A stretch of DNA of 8,010 nt. Origin: Acinetobacter sp. GTDB lineage: Bacteria > Pseudomonadota > Gammaproteobacteria > Pseudomonadales > Moraxellaceae. Positions 1-6,466 of the stretch are shown here, piece by piece (position 1 is the stretch's first letter; each line of letters starts with the position of its first letter). The stretch spans positions 1 through 8,010 of the forward strand of contig JAUNHS010000019.1 in assembly GCA_030523805.1 (NCBI GenBank). Direction: 5' to 3'. The notes below the pieces were generated by a model that did no database searches, had not been told where the DNA came from, and worked only from the letters and a program-made list of their open reading frames with translations. The translations under genes were made by a program, and so were the position numbers.

Positions 1-753
1 CAATTTGCCGTGAAAGACAATGACGTGTATATTTTAGAAGTCAATCCACGTGCCAGCCGTACTGTGCCGTTTGTCTCTAAATGTATTGGTCAATCGTTGG
101 CGAAAATTGCCGCTCGCTGTATGGCAGGTCAAAGCCTAGAAAGCCAAAATTTCACGACAGAAATCGTGCCAACGCATTTTTCAGTGAAAGAAGCGGTATT
201 CCCATTTGCTAAATTCCCAGGTGTCGATCCTGTGCTGGGCCCTGAAATGAAATCTACAGGCGAAGTGATGGGCGTGGGTAAAACTTTTGGCGAGGCCTAT
301 CATAAAGCCGTTTTAGGCTCAAATGACCAATTACCACCATTGCCAACAGCAGAAGCAAGCAAAACAGTTTTCTTCTCGGTGCGTGATTCAGACAAACCAC
401 AAGCTGTTAAAATTGCGAAGAAATTTGCAGATTTTGGCTATAAATTGGTGGCAACAGGTGGTACATACCAAGCCATTGTAGATGCAGGCGTGGCGTGTGA
501 ACGTGTGAATAAGGTAACTGAAGGTCGTCCGCATATCGTGGATATGATTAAAAACAATGAAATTCATTTCATTGTGAATACGACCGAAGGCAAGCAAGCA
601 CATCAGGATTCATTCTCAATCCGTCGCTCAGCTTTGCAAGGTAAAGTGTATTATACGACGACACTCAATGGTGCTGATGCCGTGTGTCAAGCCTTAGAAA
701 CTGCAAACGTTGAAATGGACGTATATCGTTTACAAGATTTGCAAGCCAACTAA
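1..753 (+). CDS. carB: Carbamoyl-phosphate synthase large subunit, C-terminal part (5' end outside window)
   Basis: This is the last 250 codons of the large subunit of carbamoyl-phosphate synthase, a cytoplasmic enzyme. It makes carbamoyl phosphate from bicarbonate, ATP and ammonia supplied by the CarA glutaminase, for both arginine and pyrimidine synthesis. The frame is open from base 1; the GTG at 10-12 is an internal valine, not a start. The fragment opens with the end of the second ATP-grasp domain: '[12 protein letters not shown]' carries the Glu and Asn that bind metal and ATP. From about fragment residue 115 comes the MGS-like allosteric domain, with 'VATGGT', '[10 protein letters not shown]' and 'VNTTEGK', the segments that bind UMP, IMP or ornithine in E. 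coli CarB. E. coli CarB has 1073 residues, so roughly three quarters of the gene lies upstream. The reading frame is intact to TAA at 751-753 and ends just before a terminator. Confidence 0.97.
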   Translation, partial: QFAVKDNDVYILEVNPRASRTVPFVSKCIGQSLAKIAARCMAGQSLESQNFTTEIVPTHFSVKEAVFPFAKFPGVDPVLGPEMKSTGEVMGVGKTFGEAYHKAVLGSNDQLPPLPTAEASKTVFFSVRDSDKPQAVKIAKKFADFGYKLVATGGTYQAIVDAGVACERVNKVTEGRPHIVDMIKNNEIHFIVNTTEGKQAHQDSFSIRRSALQGKVYYTTTLNGADAVCQALETANVEMDVYRLQDLQAN

Positions 754-760
754 GGTGTAT

Positions 761-805
761 AAAACAAGTCCTGCCATATTGATGGTGGGGCTTGTTTTAT
801 TTTTT
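761..805 (+). terminator. Intrinsic terminator after carB
   Basis: AAAACAAG (761-768) pairs with CTTGTTTT (791-798). Pairing continues inward through 776/783, giving a stem of 16 pairs including three G-U pairs, closed by a 6-nt loop (777-782). A T-rich run with a single A (795-805) follows. The hairpin begins 7 nt after the carB stop codon, so it should end the carAB transcript. Confidence 0.85.
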
Positions 806-826
806 AGAAATTAATGATATGAAATT

Positions 827-832
827 TAAGGA
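827..832 (+). promoter_or_regulatory. Ribosome binding site of greA
   Basis: TAAGGA lies 6 nt before the ATG at 839. It is a good Shine-Dalgarno match and supports this start. The carB terminator ends only about 20 nt upstream of it. Confidence 0.75.
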
Positions 833-838
833 TTTATT

Positions 839-1315
839 ATGCAACGTTATCCAATGACCCCACAAGGGAAAATCGCTCTTGAAAAAGAATTGCACCACTT
901 GAAAACGGTTGAACGTTCACGCATTACTGAAGCGATTGCTGAAGCTCGTGAACATGGCGATTTAAAAGAAAATGCGGAATACCATGCGGCTCGTGAACAG
1001 CAAGGTTTTTGTGAAGGGCGTATTCAAGATATTGAAGGCAAGCTCGGTGCAGCTCAAGTGATTGATGTGAAAGAGTTACAGCAAGATGGTAAAGTGGTGT
1101 TTGGTGTAACTGTTACCATTGAAAATTTAGATACGGAAGAACGTCATACTTATACAATTGTTGGCGATGATGAAGCTGACTTTAAGCAAAATAAAATTTC
1201 TATTAACTCGCCAATTGCTCGTGGTTTGATTGGTAAATATGAAGGCGATGAAACTAAAATCGTAACACCAAAAGGTGAGTTAGAATACGAAATTATGAGC
1301 GTTGAATATTTATAA
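839..1315 (+). CDS. greA: Transcription elongation factor GreA
   Basis: GreA enters the secondary channel of backtracked RNA polymerase and stimulates cleavage of the 3' end of the nascent RNA, so stalled complexes can resume. The 158-residue product matches the family's usual length. Residues 1 to about 75 form the N-terminal antiparallel coiled coil. Its tip carries the hallmark 'GDLKENAEY', with acidic Asp41 and Glu44 that help hold the catalytic magnesium in the polymerase. From about residue 82 comes the FKBP-like C-terminal domain, with '[12 protein letters not shown]' near its end. The ATG has a TAAGGA site 6 nt upstream. carB upstream is separated by a terminator, and I see no clear promoter in the short gap, so greA may depend on terminator read-through or on a weak or unrecognised promoter. 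It ends at a bidirectional terminator facing cysS. Confidence 0.97.
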   Translation: MQRYPMTPQGKIALEKELHHLKTVERSRITEAIAEAREHGDLKENAEYHAAREQQGFCEGRIQDIEGKLGAAQVIDVKELQQDGKVVFGVTVTIENLDTEERHTYTIVGDDEADFKQNKISINSPIARGLIGKYEGDETKIVTPKGELEYEIMSVEYL

Positions 1316-1326
1316 TGTGTTCAAAT

Positions 1327-1357
1327 AAAAAAGACTGTAAAATTTACAGTCTTTTTT
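1327..1357. terminator. Bidirectional intrinsic terminator between greA and cysS
   Basis: Six A residues (1327-1332) precede GACTGTA (1333-1339). A 5-nt loop, AAATT, and the complement TACAGTC (1345-1351) follow, then six T residues (1352-1357). The 7-bp core plus six A-T pairs gives a stem of 13. Because an A-tract flanks the left and a T-tract the right, the hairpin works as a terminator in both directions. It sits 11 nt after the greA stop and 20 nt beyond the cysS stop. Confidence 0.92.
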
Positions 1358-1377
1358 ATGTTTGTCATGCTTGAATA

Positions 1378-2829
1378 TTAAGCATCTTCACGTCGCCACG
1401 TTGTGCCTTGTCGGCTATCTTCCAACACAATACCTTGCTCAAGCAATGCCTGACGAATACTATCGGCTAAAGCAAAATCTTTAGCTTTTTTCGCATCAGC
1501 ACGGGCTTGGATTTGCTGTTCAATTTCTGCATCGGTCAAACTTAATTGCTGTAAACCAATATCCGATTTTAAAAACGCATCAACATCATGTTGTACAATC
1601 GCTAAAATATCAAATAAAGCATTCAAAATCGCATAAGATTCTGCTGCATTTTGCCAATCTTCCGCTTTAATGGCACGGTTTACATCACGGCTTAGTTCAA
1701 ATAACACACTTAACGCATTCGGTGTATTAAAATCATCTGCCATTGCTTCAACAAAATCGGCATAATGGCATGAACGTTGTACTTGTTCCGTTGGAATGGT
1801 GGTAATCAGTTGTTGTAACTGTGCATTTTGCTGTACAGCTTTAGCTGTTTGATAAAAGCGTGTTAAAGCATTTTTGGCTTCTTTTAATGCCGCATCAGAG
1901 AAATTGATTGGTCTACGATAATGCGATGCCAAGATAAAATAACGAATCACTTCAGGGTGGAATTGAGCCATCACATCACGAATGGTAAAGAAATTGCCTA
2001 AAGATTTAGACATTTTTTCGCCATCTACATTGACAAAACCAACGTGCATCCAATAGTTTACATATTGCTCGCCAGTTGCACCTTCAGATTGAGCAATTTC
2101 ATTTTCATGGTGTGGGAAAATCAAATCGCCACCACCACCGTGTATATCAAAATGATTGCCCAAGCAACACGTACTCATTGCCGAGCATTCAATATGCCAG
2201 CCTGGGCGACCATTGCCCCAAGGGCTTTGCCATGCAGGTTCGCCATCTTTGGCACGTTTCCATAATACAAAATCAAAAGGGTGCTTTTTGTCGGTTTCAA
2301 CATCAACACGTTCGCTTGCCCCTGCTTGCATATCGTCCAATTTACGTCCAGAGAGACGACCATATTTAGCGAAATTCTCTACGGCATAATACACATCGCC
2401 ATTGTCCGCAGGGTAAGCAATACCATTGTCAATTAAACGGCTAATCATATTTTGCATTTGCGGAATATAATCGGTCGCTCGTGGCGATTGATCAGGGTCT
2501 AAACAGCCAAGAGCCTGTGCATCTTCATTCATTGCCGTGATAAAACGTTCGGTTAAATCATAAATGCTTTCACGGTTTTCATTGGCACGATTGATGATTT
2601 TATCGTCAATATCGGTAATGTTACGCACGAAATTCACTTGCCAACCTTGACTGCGTAAAAAGCGAATGATGTAGTCAAATGCGACCATCACACGAGCATG
2701 ACCAATGTGGCAATAGTCATAAACCGTCATACCACACACATACAGGTCAATCACACCGTCTTGGCGTGGTTGAAATAAGACTTTTTGGCGTTGTTCCGAA
2801 TTGTATAAATAAAAAGATTGCACAGTCAT
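1378..2829 (-). CDS. cysS: Cysteinyl-tRNA synthetase
   Basis: This class I aminoacyl-tRNA synthetase charges tRNA-Cys with cysteine in the cytoplasm; it is a monomeric, zinc-dependent enzyme. The 483-residue product is close to the 461 residues of E. coli CysS. The Rossmann-fold catalytic domain carries the 'HIGH' signature at residues 41-44 and 'KMSKS' at 272-276. The zinc ligands that select the cysteine thiol are present as Cys32 ('YVCGMTVYD'), Cys215 ('WHIECSAM'), His240 and Glu244 ('FPHHENE'). They correspond to E. coli Cys28, Cys209, His234 and Glu238. A helical DALR domain follows from about residue 350, and the C-terminus ends in a typical 'GTTWRRED' tail. The gene stands alone on the minus strand, convergent with greA and divergent from kdsD. 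No strong Shine-Dalgarno sequence precedes its ATG. The start is supported by the N-terminal alignment around '[14 protein letters not shown]'. Confidence 0.98.
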   Translation of the reverse strand: MTVQSFYLYNSEQRQKVLFQPRQDGVIDLYVCGMTVYDYCHIGHARVMVAFDYIIRFLRSQGWQVNFVRNITDIDDKIINRANENRESIYDLTERFITAMNEDAQALGCLDPDQSPRATDYIPQMQNMISRLIDNGIAYPADNGDVYYAVENFAKYGRLSGRKLDDMQAGASERVDVETDKKHPFDFVLWKRAKDGEPAWQSPWGNGRPGWHIECSAMSTCCLGNHFDIHGGGGDLIFPHHENEIAQSEGATGEQYVNYWMHVGFVNVDGEKMSKSLGNFFTIRDVMAQFHPEVIRYFILASHYRRPINFSDAALKEAKNALTRFYQTAKAVQQNAQLQQLITTIPTEQVQRSCHYADFVEAMADDFNTPNALSVLFELSRDVNRAIKAEDWQNAAESYAILNALFDILAIVQHDVDAFLKSDIGLQQLSLTDAEIEQQIQARADAKKAKDFALADSIRQALLEQGIVLEDSRQGTTWRREDA

Positions 2830-2846
2830 GGTCGTATCAGTTTAAA

Positions 2847-2874
2847 TTGTGATAATTTGTTGATTTTATCATAA
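2847..2874. promoter_or_regulatory. Imperfect inverted repeat over the cysS -10 region
   Basis: TTGTGATAA (2847-2855) and TTATCATAA (2866-2874) are inverted copies matching at 8 of 9 positions, separated by 10 nt. The dyad covers the predicted cysS -10 element, as a repressor operator might. The region is very AT-rich, so chance is a real alternative, and I do not recognise a known regulator's site. Confidence 0.25.
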
Positions 2875-2891
2875 CTTAGGCTGTCGGTTAA
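2863..2891 (-). promoter_or_regulatory. Predicted sigma70 promoter of cysS
   Basis: Read on the minus strand, a -35 element TTAACC (2886-2891) and a -10 element TAAAAT (2863-2868) are spaced by exactly 17 nt. They match consensus at 4 and 5 of 6 positions. Transcription would start near 2856, giving a leader of under 30 nt before the cysS ATG. Confidence 0.45.
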
Positions 2892-2944
2892 TGGATTTTT
2901 CACGTTTATTTCACATCATTATTACATTTTTTGCAGAAAGTTTG

Positions 2945-2953
2945 TGTTAGAAT
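2945..2953 (+). promoter_or_regulatory. Predicted extended -10 promoter of the kdsD-lpt operon
   Basis: TGTTAGAAT fits the extended -10 pattern TGnTATAAT with one mismatch. No good -35 hexamer is found at 16-18 nt upstream, as is common for extended -10 promoters. TTGCAG at 2931 is too close and TTACAT at 2922 slightly too far. The predicted transcript would begin near 2960 and carry a leader of about 100 nt before the preferred kdsD start at 3063. Confidence 0.5.
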
Positions 2954-2981
2954 AGCGGTCAGGCAATCTTTTTATAGCGAA

Positions 2982-3020
2982 AGAATTTAAATTTGCTACA
3001 CAGATCAAGTTTAAAATTCT
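2982..3020 (+). promoter_or_regulatory. Inverted repeat / potential hairpin in the kdsD leader
   Basis: AGAATTTAAATTTG (2982-2995) can pair with CAAGTTTAAAATTCT (3006-3020). This gives 14 pairs, one of them G-U, with a single bulged A (3013) and a 10-nt loop (2996-3005). It lies downstream of the predicted operon promoter and ends directly before an ATG at 3021. No T-tract follows, so it is not an intrinsic terminator. It could be an mRNA structure that affects translation or stability, or a DNA dyad bound by a regulator. The arms are almost entirely A/T, which lowers its stability. Confidence 0.45.
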
Positions 3021-3062
3021 ATGAGCAATTCGTATTTGTGCTATCAGTTTGAGATGAGTTTA

Positions 3063-4055
3063 ATGTCCACATTCAATTCCCCATCTACCGTTTCTTATCA
3101 AGACATTGCACGTCAGACTTTGGCGATTGAGCAAACGGCTTTGGCTGTTTTGACGCAGCAAATTGATGAACGTTTTGACCGTGCCTGTGAGATTTTATTG
3201 CAATGCCAAGGGCGTGTGGTGGTTACAGGTATGGGTAAATCTGGGCATATCGGGCGTAAAATGGCGGCAACTTTGGCATCTACAGGGACGCCATCATTTT
3301 TTATGCACCCTGGTGAAGCAGGGCATGGGGATTTGGGAATGCTCGTGCGTGGCGATGTGTTGATTGCTATTTCAAATTCAGGCAAAAGCGATGAAATTAT
3401 GATGCTGATGCCATTGATTAAGCATTTAGGCGTGCCGTTGATTACCATTAGCCGTGATGCGACAGGGCCGATGCCACAAAATGCCGATGTTGCCTTGACT
3501 TTGGGGGAAGTAGAAGAAGCCTGTCCATTGGGTCTTGCTCCAACATCAAGCACAACAGCGACTTTGGCATTGGGCGATGCGTTGGCGGTGGCATTATTAG
3601 AAGCTCGTGGCTTTACTGCTGATGATTTTGCACGTTCGCACCCTGCAGGGGCTTTGGGCAAACGATTGTTATTACACGTTGAACATTTAATGCACACAGG
3701 CGAGCAACTGCCAAAAGTCGCTCCACATACACCGTTAAATCAAGTGCTATACGAAATGACCGAAAAACGTCTTGGTTTAACTACCGTAGTTGATGAGCAA
3801 AATGTGCTATTAGGCATTTTTACCGATGGCGATTTAAGACGTTTAATTGAACGTCAGCACGGCTTGCAAATTGATACGCCTGTAGAACACGTGATGACCA
3901 AAAATCCTTACACGATTTCACCGAAATTGCGTGCTGTAGAAGCTTTAGAGCAATTAAAAGCCAAGAAAATTAATCAATTTGTGGTGGTGGATCACGCACA
4001 AAAAGTGATTGGGGTGATTGCTATGCACGATTTAATCCAAGCAGGAGTAAGTTGA
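3063..4055 (+). CDS. kdsD: D-arabinose 5-phosphate isomerase (KpsF/GutQ family)
   Basis: KdsD interconverts D-ribulose 5-phosphate and D-arabinose 5-phosphate in the cytoplasm, the first committed step towards Kdo, the inner-core sugar of LPS. The SIS sugar-isomerase domain spans about residues 35-180, with 'GMGKSGHIGRK', 'HPGEAGHGDLG', 'SNSGKSDE' and 'TSSTTATLALGDALA'. Two CBS domains follow at about 205-265 and 272-330. I chose the ATG at 3063 (330 residues; E. coli KdsD has 328). With that start the catalytic Lys59, Glu111, Glu152 and His193 fall at the same numbers I recall for E. coli. A GAG-rich stretch (3051-3058) precedes it, though it is not a strong Shine-Dalgarno site. The same frame stays open upstream to an ATG at 3021, which would add 14 residues, but that start has no ribosome binding site and abuts a hairpin. 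This is the first gene of the kdsD-kdsC-lptCABD operon and its TGA overlaps the kdsC start. Confidence 0.95.
   Translation: MSTFNSPSTVSYQDIARQTLAIEQTALAVLTQQIDERFDRACEILLQCQGRVVVTGMGKSGHIGRKMAATLASTGTPSFFMHPGEAGHGDLGMLVRGDVLIAISNSGKSDEIMMLMPLIKHLGVPLITISRDATGPMPQNADVALTLGEVEEACPLGLAPTSSTTATLALGDALAVALLEARGFTADDFARSHPAGALGKRLLLHVEHLMHTGEQLPKVAPHTPLNQVLYEMTEKRLGLTTVVDEQNVLLGIFTDGDLRRLIERQHGLQIDTPVEHVMTKNPYTISPKLRAVEALEQLKAKKINQFVVVDHAQKVIGVIAMHDLIQAGVS
4043..4047 (+). promoter_or_regulatory. Ribosome binding site of kdsC
   Basis: AGGAG lies inside the last codons of kdsD, 7 nt before the ATG at 4055. A TTG at 4052 in the same frame is only 4 nt away, so spacing favours the ATG. Confidence 0.8.
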
Positions 4056-4597
4056 TGATTTCTTATCCATTATTAGAACGAGCCAAGCATTTAAAAGCTT
4101 TAGTATTGGATGTTGATGGTATTTTAAGTGATGGTTTTGTTACTTTAACCAACAGTGGCGATGAGTTAAAATCATTTGATATTCGTGATGGCTTGGGCAT
4201 GAAATTGGTGCAAAAAGCAGGTATGAAAGTGGTGATTATTACAGGTCGCCAAAGTCAGATTGTCAATAAACGCATGACTGATTTAGGCGTGGATTTGGTG
4301 TTTCAAGGGCGTGAAGATAAAGGCACAGCCTTGCAAGAAGCCTGTGAGCAGTTGGGTTTAGTGCCAAGTGATTGCTTATATATGGGCGATGACTGGCCTG
4401 ATTTGTCGGCATTTGTCATTGCAGGTATGAAAGTAAGTGTGCCAAATGGTCATGCTGAAGTGCGTAAGCGTGCAGATTTTGTAACTGAAGCCTTTGGTGG
4501 ACGTGGTGCAGTGCGTGAAGTGTGTGATATTTTATTGACGGCACACGGTGCATACGAGCATTTGCTACAGCAATTTTTAGGGCAAGCACAAGGTTAA
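4055..4597 (+). CDS. kdsC: 3-deoxy-D-manno-octulosonate 8-phosphate phosphatase
   Basis: KdsC removes the phosphate from Kdo 8-phosphate to give free Kdo, which KdsB then activates for transfer onto lipid A. It is a cytoplasmic HAD-superfamily enzyme of the C0 type, normally a tetramer. The 180-residue product shows the HAD motifs in order. Motif I is 'LDVDGILSDG' with nucleophile Asp19 and acid/base Asp21. Motif II is 'IITGR' with Thr63. Motif III is Lys89 in 'GREDKGTAL'. Motif IV is 'MGDDWPDL' with Asp112 and Asp113 for magnesium. E. coli KdsC is 188 residues. The ATG at 4055 overlaps the kdsD stop by one base (TGATG), pointing to translational coupling. A TTG at 4052 would add one residue but is less well spaced from the AGGAG. 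lptC begins 3 nt after the stop. Confidence 0.97.
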   Translation: MISYPLLERAKHLKALVLDVDGILSDGFVTLTNSGDELKSFDIRDGLGMKLVQKAGMKVVIITGRQSQIVNKRMTDLGVDLVFQGREDKGTALQEACEQLGLVPSDCLYMGDDWPDLSAFVIAGMKVSVPNGHAEVRKRADFVTEAFGGRGAVREVCDILLTAHGAYEHLLQQFLGQAQG

Positions 4598-4600
4598 GCG

Positions 4601-5146
4601 ATGAATAATGCAACCTTATATGGATTGGCAATCGTCATTGCAGGCGTGGTTGGTGCGTATTATTATTACTCTGGCGAGCGTGAAAAATTAAACGTGCAAA
4701 AAAGAAGTAATATGATGTATGCTGCTGAACAGGTGCGTTTATTGCAAACCGATGAGCATGGACAGCTTGCTGTGCAGGCAACCGTGGGTAGCTTGCAGCA
4801 AGATTTAAAAACGCAACGTTCTGAAATGAGCAATGTACAGGCAAATATGTACAAAAATCAGCAGGTAGATAGCACCTTTATTGCCAATAAAGTACAAGGT
4901 TATGATGATAACCAAAAAATCGTGCTGACCGATCAAGTCATTGCGACAAAAAATAGTGAACACGGGCAAATGCAGTTTAAAACAGATGAATTAACAGCCT
5001 ATCCTAAACAGCGATTGATTGAAACCAGTCATCAGGTTGTCGTACAATCGCCACAAGCCAGTTTTAGCAGTCAGGGTTTAAAAGCAGATTTAAACGCTGG
5101 ACAGTATGAATTTTATAGTATTAGAGGTCTATATGACGCACAATAA
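4601..5146 (+). CDS. lptC: LPS export ABC transporter periplasmic protein LptC
   Basis: LptC is the bitopic inner-membrane protein that receives LPS from the LptB2FG transporter and hands it to LptA. The 181-residue product (E. coli 191) has one N-terminal transmembrane helix at about residues 5-23, ending in a tyrosine cluster. A hydrophilic periplasmic domain of the LptC/YrbK family follows, predicted to be a beta-jellyroll. Sequence within this family diverges strongly. The assignment rests on the 'YAAEQVRLLQTDEHGQLAVQA' region, which fits the family pattern, on size and topology, and above all on the place between kdsC and lptA. The ATG follows the kdsC stop after 3 nt, with AAGG about 7 nt upstream. 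The 3' end overlaps lptA by 14 nt. Confidence 0.93.
   Translation: MNNATLYGLAIVIAGVVGAYYYYSGEREKLNVQKRSNMMYAAEQVRLLQTDEHGQLAVQATVGSLQQDLKTQRSEMSNVQANMYKNQQVDSTFIANKVQGYDDNQKIVLTDQVIATKNSEHGQMQFKTDELTAYPKQRLIETSHQVVVQSPQASFSSQGLKADLNAGQYEFYSIRGLYDAQ
5123..5127 (+). promoter_or_regulatory. Ribosome binding site of lptA, inside lptC
   Basis: AGAGG lies 5 nt before the ATG at 5133. This decides the lptA start against an in-frame ATG at 5106, which has no such site and would put a charged stretch before the signal peptide. Confidence 0.75.
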
Positions 5147-5681
5147 TTCGTGGTTATTGCCACGTCGTTTTTTTGCACAATTAATTACCGCAACTGCCAT
5201 GGCGAGCGTTACCGTTTTGGCACACGCTATTCCATCTGACCGTAATCAGCAAATTACGCTTTCGGCAGATAAAGCAACGTATAATGATAAAACAGGTGTA
5301 ACAACGTATTCTGGGAATGTCATTATTCAGCAAGGGACATTAAAAGTGCAAGCCGATAGTATTGTGGCTCAGTTGAATGCAAAACGTGAAATTCAAAGCA
5401 TTACTGCGACAGGTCGCCCTGCTAAATTTCAGCAAAAAATTCATGTAGATAAAGGACTTGCACAAGGGCAAGCACAAAAAATTATTTATAATGCAGATAC
5501 AGGGATTATTACCTTATCTGGTGGTGCATATTTAAACCAAGATGGTGCAATCATGCGTGCAGAAACCTTACGCTATAGCATGAATAAAGGCGATGTGGAA
5601 GCGACAGGTTCTAAAGCAGGGCGTGTACAATTGGTGATCCCACCATCAAGCCAAAAATCATTCCCTGGTGTGAGAGACTAA
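5133..5681 (+). CDS. lptA: LPS transport periplasmic protein LptA
   Basis: LptA forms the periplasmic bridge along which LPS moves from LptC at the inner membrane to LptD at the outer membrane. The 182-residue precursor (E. coli 185) starts with a Sec signal peptide. It has Arg-Arg at 11-12, a hydrophobic core and a likely cleavage after 'AHA' at residue 32. The mature part is one OstA-type jellyroll domain, with the typical strand pattern in '[10 protein letters not shown]', '[19 protein letters not shown]' and '[23 protein letters not shown]'. The C-terminal tail is polar and ends 'FPGVRD'. The start at 5133 overlaps the lptC end by 14 nt and has an AGAGG site. The stop overlaps the lptB start by one base (TAATG). 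The N-terminal domain of LptD in the same operon belongs to the same fold family. Confidence 0.96.
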   Translation: MTHNNSWLLPRRFFAQLITATAMASVTVLAHAIPSDRNQQITLSADKATYNDKTGVTTYSGNVIIQQGTLKVQADSIVAQLNAKREIQSITATGRPAKFQQKIHVDKGLAQGQAQKIIYNADTGIITLSGGAYLNQDGAIMRAETLRYSMNKGDVEATGSKAGRVQLVIPPSSQKSFPGVRD

Positions 5682-6418
5682 TGAATATGCCAGTGCAAAC
5701 ACTCACAATTCGCCATTTAGCCAAGTGTTATAATAAACGCTGGGTGGTGAAAGATGTGTCTTTTGAAATGCAAAGTGGGCAGATTGTGGGCTTGCTTGGG
5801 CCAAATGGTGCAGGAAAAACCACCAGCTTTTATATGGTGGTTGGTTTGGTGCAAATGGATAAAGGCAGTTTATTTTTAGATCAAGAAGATTTATCGCACC
5901 TTGCTATGCACGAGCGAGCGAAAAAAGGCATTGGTTATTTACCACAAGAAGCGTCTATTTTTCGTAAACTCACCATTGCTGAAAATATTATGGCGATTTT
6001 AGAAACTCGCAAGGATTTAAATAAGCAACAACGCCAACAGCAACTTGAGCAATTATTGGCAGATTTTCGTATTACGCATATTAAAGATTCGTTGGGCATG
6101 AGTGTTTCTGGTGGTGAACGTCGTCGTGCAGAAATTGCACGAGCATTGGCATCAGATCCAAAATTCATGCTATTGGACGAACCTTTTGCAGGAGTTGATC
6201 CGATTTCGGTGGGCGATATTATGGACATCGTCAAAACATTGAAACAGCGTGGCATTGGCGTGTTAATTACTGATCATAATGTGCGAGAAACTTTGGCAAT
6301 TTGTGAGCGTGCTTATATCGTGAGTGAAGGGGCAGTGATTGCTGAAGGTTTGCCTGAAGAGATTTTGGCAAATGAAACCGTTCGCCGTGTGTATTTGGGC
6401 GAAGATTTTAAAGTCTAG
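5681..6418 (+). CDS. lptB: LPS export ABC transporter ATP-binding protein LptB
   Basis: LptB is the cytoplasmic ATPase. As a dimer with LptF and LptG it extracts LPS from the outer leaflet of the inner membrane and pushes it to LptC. The 245-residue product (E. coli 241) contains every ABC motif. These are Walker A 'GPNGAGKTT' (40-48), Q-loop Gln89 in 'YLPQEASIF', signature 'VSGGE' (142-146), Walker B 'FMLLDEP' with catalytic Glu167, and the switch His199 in 'ITDHN'. Phe94-Arg95 match E. coli Phe90-Arg91, at the contact with the LptFG coupling helices. The ATG overlaps the lptA stop by one base; another ATG two codons further in (5687) is possible. No rpoN follows as it does in E. coli. lptD comes next after 48 nt, with no terminator in between. 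LptF and LptG are not encoded in this window. Confidence 0.98.
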   Translation: MNMPVQTLTIRHLAKCYNKRWVVKDVSFEMQSGQIVGLLGPNGAGKTTSFYMVVGLVQMDKGSLFLDQEDLSHLAMHERAKKGIGYLPQEASIFRKLTIAENIMAILETRKDLNKQQRQQQLEQLLADFRITHIKDSLGMSVSGGERRRAEIARALASDPKFMLLDEPFAGVDPISVGDIMDIVKTLKQRGIGVLITDHNVRETLAICERAYIVSEGAVIAEGLPEEILANETVRRVYLGEDFKV

Positions 6419-6466
6419 CAGCGGTGTATTTACCTGTGGCGATTGCGTTTAGGATTACAAACAACC

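Noticed and set aside
2044..2389. Several overlapping plus-strand open frames inside cysS
   Set aside because: They overlap each other in different frames, opposite the conserved zinc-site region of CysS, and their products look like translated antisense sequence.
2860..2872. FNR-like half sites TTGAT and ATCAT near the cysS promoter
   Set aside because: The half sites are separated by 3 nt rather than the required 4, and one differs from consensus; chance is likely in this AT-rich spacer.
3113..3697. A 194-codon open frame on the minus strand opposite kdsD
   Set aside because: It lies wholly within kdsD, its product is rich in Ser, Pro, Ala and Ile with no recognisable domain, and it has no promoter or ribosome binding site. 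The sense frame is a clear KdsD with all catalytic residues.
5935..6255. A 106-codon open frame on the minus strand opposite lptB
   Set aside because: It mirrors the conserved ABC motifs of lptB on the other strand and encodes nothing recognisable; it is a shadow of the real gene.
6419..6466. Possible terminator or separate promoter between lptB and lptD
   Set aside because: The only dyad is a short GGT/ACC pairing with no T-tract, and no -35/-10 pair with normal spacing is visible. I treat lptD as part of the operon.
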